A stretch of 6,729 nt of DNA, taken from the NCBI GenBank assembly GCA_007116445.1, contig SKIM01000117.1:1-6729 (forward strand). The letters are read 5' to 3'. Position 1 is the first letter of the stretch. Each line of letters opens with the position of its first letter. Below the pieces are notes generated by a model, which was given only the letters and a program-made list of their open reading frames with translations, was not told the DNA's origin and did no database searches. This document shows positions 1 through 5,712 of this stretch, piece after piece. A program made the translations under genes and the position numbers. This DNA is from Natronohydrobacter sp. GTDB taxonomy: Bacteria; Pseudomonadota; Alphaproteobacteria; Rhodobacterales; Rhodobacteraceae.

Positions 1-2844
1 AGCGACCCGGCGCGGCTTCAGAAGCGGCGCCAGATAGCGCCCGGTATGGCTGGCCTCGACGGCGGCCACTTTCTCGGGCGTACCAACAGCGACGATCTGC
101 CCCCCGCCATCGCCGCCTTCCGGGCCAATATCAATGATCCAGTCCGCGGTTTTCACCACATCGAGATTGTGCTCGATCACGACAACCGTATTGCCCTGAT
201 CGACCAATTCATGCAGCACTTCCAGAAGCTTGCGCACATCCTCGAAATGCAGCCCGGTGGTCGGCTCGTCCAGAATATAGAGCGTCCGACCGGTTGACCG
301 GCGCGAGAGCTCCTTTGACAGCTTCACCCGCTGCGCCTCGCCGCCCGAAAGCGTCGTCGCCTGCTGCCCGACCTTGATATAGCCCAGCCCCACGCGCATC
401 AGCGCGTCCATCTTCTCGCGGATCGAGGGCACGGCCTCGAAGAATTTCTGCGCTTCCTCGACCGTCATGTCGAGCACGTCGGCAATTGATTTACCCTTGA
501 ACAAAACCTCCAGCGTCTCGCGGTTGTAGCGCTTGCCTTTGCAGGTTTCGCAAGTGACATAGACATCGGGCAGGAAATTCATCTCGATTTTCAGCACCCC
601 GTCGCCCTGACAGGCCTCACAGCGCCCGCCCTTGACGTTGAAGCTGAACCGCCCCGGCTTGTAGCCGCGCGCCTTCGCTTCCGGCAGACCGGCAAACCAG
701 TCACGGATCGGCCCAAACGCGCCTGTATAGGTCGCCGGGTTCGAACGCGGCGTGCGCCCGATGGGTCGCTGGTCGATGTCGATCACCTTGTCGAGCTGCT
801 CCAGCCCCTTGATCGTCTCGCAAGGCGCAGGCGTCTGGCGCGCCCCATTGAGACGCATCGAGGCGGTCTTGAACAGCGTCTCGATCGTCAGCGTCGATTT
901 GCCGCCGCCCGAAACCCCGGTCACACAGACGAATTTGCCCAGCGGAAATTCCGCCGTCACATCGCGCAGGTTGTTGCCGCTGGCCTTCACCACTGTCAGC
1001 TTCTTGCCATTGCCCTTGCGCCGGGTCTTCGGCACGGCGATCTCGCGCGTGCCGGTCAGATATTGCCCTGTGACGCTGGCAGGGTCGGCCATGATTTCCG
1101 CTGGTGTGCCCTGCGCCACGACCCGCCCGCCATGGACGCCCGCGCCGGGGCCGATATCGAGCACGAAATCCGCCGTGCGGATCGCTTCCTCGTCATGCTC
1201 GACCACGATCACGGTGTTGCCCTGATCGCGCAGATTGCGCAGCGTAATCAGCAGGCGGTCATTGTCGCGCTGGTGCAAGCCGATGCTCGGCTCATCCAGC
1301 ACATAGAGCACGCCAGTCAGCCCGCTGCCAATCTGACTTGCCAGCCGGATGCGCTGGCTCTCGCCGCCCGACAGCGTGCCCGCATGTCGCCCGAGCGTCA
1401 GATAATCGAGACCCACATTGACCAGAAACCCCAGCCGCTCGCGGATTTCCTTCAGGATCGCGCGGGCAATCTCGTTCTTCTGTTTCGTGAGCGCCTCAGG
1501 CACGCTCTCAACCCAGGCCAGCGCCTCGCGGATCGCCATTTCAGTGACCTGCCCGATATGGAGGCCCCCGATCTTCACCGCAAGCGCTTCGGGCTTCAAC
1601 CGGTGGCCTGCGCACACGCCGCAGGCGCGCTGGTTCTGGTATTGCTCGAAATCCTCGCGGACCCATGCGCTGTCCGTCTCGCGGTAGCGCCGTTCCATAT
1701 TGGGGATCACACCCTCAAAGGCGCGGGTCACATTGTAGATCCGACCGCCTTCATCATAGCGGAACGGCAGTTCTTCGTCATTCGAGCCATAGAGGAACAC
1801 CTGTTTCACATGCGCAGGCAGATCTTTCCATGGCGTCTTGGCATCGAATTCGTAATGCTTCGCAAGGGATTGAATGGTCTGCAGGAAATAGGGCGACTTG
1901 CCCTTGCGCCAGGGCGCAATCGCCCCATCGGCCAGCTTCAGCGCGTGATCCGGGACGACCAGACGCTCATCGAAGAACAACTCGACCCCCAGCCCGTCAC
2001 AGGCCGGACAGGCCCCGGAAGGCGCGTTGAACGAAAACAGGCGCGGCTCAATCTCGGAAATGGTGAAGCCACTGACCGGACAGGCGAATTTCTCGCTGAA
2101 GGTGATCCGCTCACCGTCCTCGGCGGCGATTTCCAGCACGGCAATTCCATCGGCCAGATCAAGCGCCGTGCGCAGACTGTCCGCGAGCCGTGTCTCGATC
2201 CCCTCACGCACCACCAGCCGATCCACGACCACATCAATGTCATGGCGGAATTTCTTGTCCAGCACCGGTGGCTCGTCCAACTCATGGAATTGCCCGTCGA
2301 CCTTGACCCGCTGGAACCCCTGCTTGCGCAGCTCCAGAAACTCCTTGCGATACTCGCCCTTGCGGTCACGAACGATGGGCGCCAGCAGATAGGCGCGCGT
2401 CCCCTCCTCCAGCGCCATGATCCGGTCCACCATATCCTGCACTTGCTGCGCTTCGATGGGCAGACCGGTCGCAGGGCTGTAGGGCGTGCCCGCGCGCGCA
2501 AACAAGAGCCGCAGATAGTCATAGATCTCGGTCACCGTGCCGACAGTCGAGCGCGGGTTCTTGCTGGTCGTCTTCTGCTCGATGCTGATCGCCGGCGACA
2601 GGCCCGAGATATGGTCCATGTCAGGCTTCTGCATCATATCGAGGAATTGGCGCGCATAGGCCGACAGCGATTCGACATAGCGGCGCTGGCCTTCGGCATA
2701 GATCGTGTCAAAGGCGAGGCTGGACTTGCCCGATCCGGACAACCCCGTGATGACCACCAGCTTGTCGCGGGGCAGATCGACGTCGATATTCTTCAGATTA
2801 TGCTCGCGCGCACCGCGCACCTCGATGAATTTCTGCTCAGCCAT
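1..2844 (-). CDS. uvrA: UvrABC excinuclease subunit A (3' end cut by window edge)
   Basis: UvrA is the cytoplasmic ATPase that, as a dimer with UvrB, finds bulky DNA lesions and loads UvrB for incision by UvrC in nucleotide excision repair. Reading 948 uninterrupted codons, I see two ABC ATPase modules. The first has Walker A GLSGSGKSS (K40), signature LSGGESQ (491-497) and Walker B LDEP (D517/E518). The second has Walker A GVSGGGKST (K649), signature LSGGEAQ (832-838) and LDEP (D859/E860). The second zinc module is complete (C742, C745, C765, C768). The first has C255, C279 and C282, but Ser258 where E. coli has Cys. A further CxxC lies at 408/411. E. coli UvrA is 940 residues and ends just after a similar HTxRxLxPxL stretch, so only a few C-terminal residues are missing here. 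The ATG at 2844 is the only possible start nearby, because an in-frame TGA lies 15 bases upstream; its ribosome site is a weak G-run (2849-2854). It is divergent from the rhodanese gene. Confidence 0.98.
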   Translation of the reverse strand, partial: MAEQKFIEVRGAREHNLKNIDVDLPRDKLVVITGLSGSGKSSLAFDTIYAEGQRRYVESLSAYARQFLDMMQKPDMDHISGLSPAISIEQKTTSKNPRSTVGTVTEIYDYLRLLFARAGTPYSPATGLPIEAQQVQDMVDRIMALEEGTRAYLLAPIVRDRKGEYRKEFLELRKQGFQRVKVDGQFHELDEPPVLDKKFRHDIDVVVDRLVVREGIETRLADSLRTALDLADGIAVLEIAAEDGERITFSEKFACPVSGFTISEIEPRLFSFNAPSGACPACDGLGVELFFDERLVVPDHALKLADGAIAPWRKGKSPYFLQTIQSLAKHYEFDAKTPWKDLPAHVKQVFLYGSNDEELPFRYDEGGRIYNVTRAFEGVIPNMERRYRETDSAWVREDFEQYQNQRACGVCAGHRLKPEALAVKIGGLHIGQVTEMAIREALAWVESVPEALTKQKNEIARAILKEIRERLGFLVNVGLDYLTLGRHAGTLSGGESQRIRLASQIGSGLTGVLYVLDEPSIGLHQRDNDRLLITLRNLRDQGNTVIVVEHDEEAIRTADFVLDIGPGAGVHGGRVVAQGTPAEIMADPASVTGQYLTGTREIAVPKTRRKGNGKKLTVVKASGNNLRDVTAEFPLGKFVCVTGVSGGGKSTLTIETLFKTASMRLNGARQTPAPCETIKGLEQLDKVIDIDQRPIGRTPRSNPATYTGAFGPIRDWFAGLPEAKARGYKPGRFSFNVKGGRCEACQGDGVLKIEMNFLPDVYVTCETCKGKRYNRETLEVLFKGKSIADVLDMTVEEAQKFFEAVPSIREKMDALMRVGLGYIKVGQQATTLSGGEAQRVKLSKELSRRSTGRTLYILDEPTTGLHFEDVRKLLEVLHELVDQGNTVVVIEHNLDVVKTADWIIDIGPEGGDGGGQIVAVGTPEKVAAVEASHTGRYLAPLLKPRRVA

Positions 2845-2880
2845 CCGGCCCCCCGATCACGCATCTGCGTCCAAGCCTGC

Positions 2881-2909
2881 AAGATAGAGAGGATGTGCCG
2901 AGTCTCCAA
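2881..2909 (-). promoter_or_regulatory. Candidate sigma-70 promoter for uvrA
   Basis: On the minus strand there is TTGGAG (2904-2909), a 17-base spacer, then TATCTT (2881-2886). The -10 matches the consensus at 4 of 6 positions and the -35 at 3 of 6, with ideal spacing. Transcription would start near 2874, giving a leader of about 30 bases before the uvrA ATG. The match is modest and alphaproteobacterial promoters are often degenerate, so this is a proposal. Confidence 0.35.
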
Positions 2910-2920
2910 CCGAAATATGT

Positions 2921-2935
2921 GAACAAAACAAAAAC
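2921..2935. promoter_or_regulatory. Candidate LexA (SOS) box, one mismatch
   Basis: The plus strand reads GAAC, seven bases, then AAAC; on the uvrA strand this is GTTT-N7-GTTC. The known LexA site of Rhodobacter and other alphaproteobacteria is the direct repeat GTTC-N7-GTTC, so 7 of the 8 defined bases match with exact spacing. It lies 77 bases upstream of the uvrA ATG and just upstream of the proposed -35. uvrA is a classical SOS gene, including in Rhodobacter. The region is A-rich, so a chance match is possible. Confidence 0.4.
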
Positions 2936-3001
2936 ACGCATCGTTTTTCAGCTTTTCCCGACACGCGACGCCCAAAACATTCACTTATCGCAATTTGTTG
3001 C

Positions 3002-3030
3002 TTGATTGCAGCACCAACAGGCCGCATCTT
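3002..3030 (+). promoter_or_regulatory. Weak candidate promoter for the rhodanese gene
   Basis: TTGATT (3002-3007) and CATCTT (3025-3030) are separated by 17 bases, matching the -35 consensus at 4 of 6 and the -10 at 3 of 6. The start site would be near 3037, leaving a short leader that still includes the AAGGA ribosome site at 3046-3050. The hexamers are poor; the position is the main support. Confidence 0.22.
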
Positions 3031-3058
3031 GTGGCAAACCAATCCAAGGACCGTCCCG

Positions 3059-3421
3059 ATGTTCGCTTTTCTCAAACCCAAGCCCTCTGCCCCCCGCATC
3101 GCGCCGCCAGATGCGATTGCCCAGGCAAAAGCGGGCAGCCTGATCCTGATCGACGTGCGAGAAGCTGACGAACTGCGCCAAACCGGCAAGGCCAAAGGCG
3201 CACTGCATATTCCCCTGTCGCAGATTGCCGCACAAACCAACCCGGAAAACGGTCATTTCAATCGAAAATTATCGCCTGACAAACCAGTCGCTTTGTATTG
3301 TGCGTCTGGCATGCGCTCGGGCCGGGCGGCACGCACCATGGCTGCAAATGGCTTCACGCAGGTCTACAATCTCGGCACGTTACAAGACTGGACAGAATCG
3401 GGCGGCGCAATCGTGCGCTGA
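3059..3421 (+). CDS. Single-domain rhodanese-like sulfurtransferase
   Basis: This encodes a 120-residue protein made of one rhodanese domain. Such proteins carry sulfane sulfur as a persulfide on an active-site cysteine and pass it to acceptors such as thiols, cyanide or protein partners. The entry motif LILIDVRE (28-35) and the catalytic loop CASGMRSG, with Cys81 as the expected persulfide carrier, are clear; the loop fits the C-x-x-G-x-R-S pattern. It is close in size to GlpE/PspE-type proteins. No signal peptide is visible (the N-terminus is MFAFLKPKP), so it is probably cytoplasmic. The ATG at 3059 is chosen because AAGGA (3046-3050) sits eight bases upstream and the domain starts soon after. 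The open frame extends back to a TTG at 3002, which has no comparable ribosome site. It is divergent from uvrA and convergent with lpdA, so the physiological acceptor cannot be read from context. Confidence 0.92.
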   Translation: MFAFLKPKPSAPRIAPPDAIAQAKAGSLILIDVREADELRQTGKAKGALHIPLSQIAAQTNPENGHFNRKLSPDKPVALYCASGMRSGRAARTMAANGFTQVYNLGTLQDWTESGGAIVR

Positions 3422-3437
3422 CAAGCGCACGCAACCG

Positions 3438-3494
3438 CACTGCTCCGCAACGCAGTGGAGGGGCCGTGCTTATCTCTTGCGGCCGCCAGGCCGC
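3438..3494. terminator. Two hairpins in the convergent gap between the rhodanese gene and lpdA
   Basis: The gap between the two converging stop codons holds two inverted repeats. CACTGC (3438-3443) pairs with GCAGTG (3452-3457) across an 8-base loop. GCGGCC (3479-3484) pairs with GGCCGC (3489-3494) across a 4-base loop. Both could stop or protect transcripts arriving from either side. Neither is followed by a T-run on either strand, so they are not textbook intrinsic terminators. Confidence 0.4.
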
Positions 3495-3508
3495 GCTATC
3501 AGATCACG

Positions 3509-4903
3509 TCAGAAATGAAGCGCACGCCCATAAGCGTCGAGCACGGATTCGTGCATCATCTCGCTCAGAGTCGGATGCGGGAAGACTGTGTTCATCAGAT
3601 CCTCTTCGGTCGTCTCAAGCTGACGCCCGATCACATAGCCCTGGATCAATTCGGTCACTTCCGCGCCGATCATATGCGCGCCCAGCAATTCACCGGTCTT
3701 GGCGTCGAAGATCGTCTTGATCATCCCTTCCGGCTCGCCCAGCGCAATGGCTTTGCCATTGCCGATGAAGGGAAAACGTCCAACCTTTATCTCATGGCCC
3801 GCCTCTTTCGCCTTCGCCTCGGTCAGCCCGACGCTGGCCACCTGCGGATGGCAATAGGTGCAGCCCGCGATGCTCGCCGGATCCACCGCATGCGGATGCC
3901 CGCCCGCGATCAGTTCCGCAACCATCACACCCTCATGGCTGGCCTTATGCGCCAGCCATGGCCCATTGGTCGCATCGCCAATGACATAAAGCCCCTCGAC
4001 GCCCGTGCGGCAATACGCATCAGTCACCACGAAAGAGCGGTCGATCTTCACGCCCAGCTCTTCAAGCCCCAGCCCTTCGGTATTCGCGACGATCCCAACG
4101 GCCGAAATCACCGTGTCGAATTCCATCGTCTCGGTCTTGCCCCCGCGTTCAGCATGCGCGGTCACCTTGGGGCTCGCGCGGTCGAGCTTCTTGACCATCG
4201 CTTTTTCAAGGATCTTCATCCCCTGCTTCTCGAACGCTTTTTTCGCGAAGGCGCTGATCTCGGCGTCTTCCACCGGCAGAATCCGGTCCTGCACTTCGAC
4301 CACTGTGACATCCGCCCCCAGCGTGTTGAAGAAACTCGCAAATTCGATCCCGATCGCGCCAGAGCCAATCACCAGCAACCGCTTGGGCATACGCTTGGCC
4401 TGCAACGCATGCCGATAAGTCCAGACCAGATCGCCATCGGCTTCGAGCCCCGGCAATTCACGCGCCCGCGCGCCCGTCGCCAGAATGATGTTGGGCGCGG
4501 TCAGGTCTTCTGCTCCCTTGTCTGTTTTCACCGAGACTTTACCCTTCCCCGTGAGCGTCGCCGTCCCCATGACCACAGTGATCTTGTTCTTCTTCATCAG
4601 ATGGCCGATGCCGCCGGACAGTTGCCCTGCAACCTTGCGCGAGCGCTTGACGACCGCTTCGAGGTCATAGCCGATCTTTTCCGCGCTCAGACCGAACTCC
4701 TTGGCGCGGTGCATCAGATGGAACACTTCAGCCGAACGCAGCATTGCCTTGGTCGGGATACACCCCCAATTCAGACAGATACCACCCAGATTCTCGCGCT
4801 CGATGATCACGACGGACTTGCCAAGCTGCGCGGCCCGGATTGCGGCCACATAGCCGCCCGGTCCGGCCCCGATAACAATCACATCGTAAGATTTTGCAGC
4901 CAT
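3509..4903 (-). CDS. lpdA: Dihydrolipoyl dehydrogenase (E3 of 2-oxo-acid dehydrogenase complexes)
   Basis: This complete 464-residue flavoprotein reoxidises dihydrolipoyl groups on the E2 core or lipoyl carrier proteins, passing electrons through a disulfide and FAD to NAD+. Visible parts are the FAD Rossmann motif GAGPGG (12-17), the redox disulfide in GGICLNWGCIPTK (C43 and C48), LATGAR (141-146), the NAD motif GSGAIG (180-185) with Glu203 at the end of the next strand favouring NAD over NADP, and the second FAD motif around IGD (308-310). The C-terminal dimerisation domain carries the catalytic pair His443-Glu448 in HPTLSE. Length and motifs are normal for the family, and no lipoyl domain is fused at the N-terminus. 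The ATG is supported by a strong GGAGG (4912-4916) eight bases upstream. No E1 or E2 gene is adjacent in the window, so which complex it serves (pyruvate, 2-oxoglutarate, branched-chain or glycine cleavage) cannot be decided here. Confidence 0.96.
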   Translation of the reverse strand: MAAKSYDVIVIGAGPGGYVAAIRAAQLGKSVVIIERENLGGICLNWGCIPTKAMLRSAEVFHLMHRAKEFGLSAEKIGYDLEAVVKRSRKVAGQLSGGIGHLMKKNKITVVMGTATLTGKGKVSVKTDKGAEDLTAPNIILATGARARELPGLEADGDLVWTYRHALQAKRMPKRLLVIGSGAIGIEFASFFNTLGADVTVVEVQDRILPVEDAEISAFAKKAFEKQGMKILEKAMVKKLDRASPKVTAHAERGGKTETMEFDTVISAVGIVANTEGLGLEELGVKIDRSFVVTDAYCRTGVEGLYVIGDATNGPWLAHKASHEGVMVAELIAGGHPHAVDPASIAGCTYCHPQVASVGLTEAKAKEAGHEIKVGRFPFIGNGKAIALGEPEGMIKTIFDAKTGELLGAHMIGAEVTELIQGYVIGRQLETTEEDLMNTVFPHPTLSEMMHESVLDAYGRALHF

Positions 4904-4910
4904 GCGGCAT

Positions 4911-4917
4911 TCCTCCC
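4911..4917 (-). promoter_or_regulatory. Strong Shine-Dalgarno of lpdA
   Basis: On the minus strand GGGAGGA lies just before the lpdA ATG, with the GGAGG core ending eight bases from it. It is the best ribosome site in the window and fixes the start. It lies 13 bases downstream of the leader palindrome at 4930-4959. Confidence 0.85.
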
Positions 4918-4929
4918 TGCAGCGCGCTT

Positions 4930-4959
4930 CGAAATTAGTTTGGCATTAAACTATTTTCG
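4930..4959. repeat. 30-bp near-perfect palindrome in the lpdA leader
   Basis: The left arm CGAAATTAGTTT (4930-4941) and the right arm AAACTATTTTCG (4948-4959) are complementary at 11 of 12 positions around a 6-base centre; the innermost six pairs are perfect (TAGTTT/AAACTA). The element is AT-rich inside GC-rich DNA and begins 26 bases upstream of the lpdA ATG. Its size and symmetry suit an operator for a dimeric regulator, or, if transcribed, an RNA hairpin next to the ribosome site. The cognate regulator is not recognisable from the window. Confidence 0.6.
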
Positions 4960-4977
4960 GTCGCCGCGCAACGCATA

Positions 4978-5012
4978 GGCGGAAAGCCCGCCATGCAGCT
5001 TCTGCATGGCGG
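4978..5012 (-). terminator. Hairpin terminator behind the DUF924 gene, with an overlapping alternative stem
   Basis: CCGCCATGCAG (4988-4998) and CTGCATGGCGG (5002-5012) form a perfect 11-bp stem with a 3-base loop, starting nine bases beyond the stop codon of the DUF924 gene on the minus strand. It probably ends or protects that transcript. It is followed only by GCTTTCC, so the U-tract is poor. A second stem, GGCGG (4978-4982) with CCGCC (4988-4992), shares bases with the first and cannot form at the same time. Confidence 0.65.
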
Positions 5013-5021
5013 CGCAGCGCC

Positions 5022-5600
5022 TCAGGCGGCAGTTTGCAGCGCGTCGAGGGCCGATTTGTACCCCCCTTGGGCGAGAAACTTTTCTTCGCGGTCTGTCGTT
5101 TCGCGGCCAAGCGCAGCGTTGCGGTAAGGGAAGCGCCCGAATTCGCGGATCACCGCGCGATGCGCCCGCGCATGAAGCAGGTTTGACGCACCGGTGTCCG
5201 GCATGCGCAGCAAAAACATCCGCACCGCACGATCCTGATCCATCTGGCTTTCGGAATGCATCAGAGGCAGGTAGAAAAACTGCCGCTGCGGCTCGGGCGT
5301 CTTGCGATCATATCCCAAATGACACCCGCGGGCGGCGACCTGACGGGCCAGAGAATCTGTGGCAAAGGCCCGAGGGTCGTTGCGGAACATGTTGCGCGGG
5401 AACTGATCCGTCACGATGATGAAAGCCAGCGCGCCCCTCGGGCAGCCTGCCCAACGCTGCAGGCGCCCATCGCGCGCCTTTTCCCACAGACCCTGGTAGC
5501 GCTCGCGAATTTTTGCATCGAGCGCATCATCCATCGCATACCAGCCATCCGGTCCGACTTCATCAATCCAGAAAGAAATAACTTCGTCAACTGTCGACAT
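5022..5600 (-). CDS. DUF924 family protein
   Basis: This 192-residue soluble protein shows the hallmark blocks of DUF924, a widespread alpha-helical family of unknown biochemical function. The blocks are an N-terminal VDEVISFWxDEVGPDGWYAMD-type segment, DQFPRN (65-70), FFYLPLMHSE (108-117) and RFPYRN (156-161) followed by LGRETT. No signal peptide or membrane segment is seen. The start is taken at the second of two adjacent ATG codons (5600): AGGTGG at 5604-5609 lies just upstream, and the family normally begins at this point. The ATG at 5603 is almost equally possible. A GTG at 5699 would add 33 residues that do not look like the family and have no ribosome site. The gene follows the transporter gene in the same direction after about 112 bases and is separated from lpdA by a strong hairpin. 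I do not assign a function. Confidence 0.88.
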   Translation of the reverse strand: MSTVDEVISFWIDEVGPDGWYAMDDALDAKIRERYQGLWEKARDGRLQRWAGCPRGALAFIIVTDQFPRNMFRNDPRAFATDSLARQVAARGCHLGYDRKTPEPQRQFFYLPLMHSESQMDQDRAVRMFLLRMPDTGASNLLHARAHRAVIREFGRFPYRNAALGRETTDREEKFLAQGGYKSALDALQTAA

Positions 5601-5639
5601 CATCCACCTATGATTTACCGCTTTGTAAGCGTGGCAGCG

Positions 5640-5695
5640 AATCGCGATTTTCTCAAGTTTTTCCGGATCGCGCAGGTTCAAGCCAGCGGTTTTTT
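5640..5695. other. Non-coding leader between the transporter and DUF924 genes: small palindrome and a T-run hairpin
   Basis: The gap (5601-5712) contains a perfect 10-bp palindrome AATCGCGATT (5640-5649), about 40 bases upstream of the DUF924 start. It also contains a stem CGCAGG (5671-5676)/CCAGCG (5683-5688) with one internal mismatch. On the plus strand this stem is followed after one base by six T residues, in terminator style. No plus-strand gene ends here, so its role is unclear. I see no convincing promoter. Confidence 0.3.
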
Positions 5696-5712
5696 GCACA
5701 TCTGCAACGATT

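Noticed and set aside
1938..2522. 194-codon minus-strand frame inside uvrA
   Set aside because: It is a shifted frame of uvrA itself, is Arg/Ser/Trp-rich and has no family motif. uvrA reads through the whole stretch without a frameshift.
1063..2922. Open frame of 619 codons on the plus strand opposite uvrA
   Set aside because: It is in exact codon register with uvrA, so antisense stops would need TTA, CTA or TCA codons in uvrA, which are rare in this GC-biased gene. The predicted protein has no recognisable domain, and uvrA is certain.
2857..3256. Minus-strand frames of 127 and 91 codons upstream of uvrA and opposite the rhodanese gene
   Set aside because: They have no supporting ribosome site or domain, and they lie over the divergent control region and the clear rhodanese gene.
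3455..4978. Open frame of 507 codons on the plus strand opposite lpdA
   Set aside because: It has the same register effect as the frame opposite uvrA. The translation is Arg/His/Ala-rich without family motifs, and lpdA fully explains the region.
5601..5699. N-terminal extension of the DUF924 protein from a GTG at 5699
   Set aside because: There is no Shine-Dalgarno before the GTG and the extra residues do not look like the family. The paired ATG codons at 5600/5603 have AGGTGG just upstream and match the usual family start.
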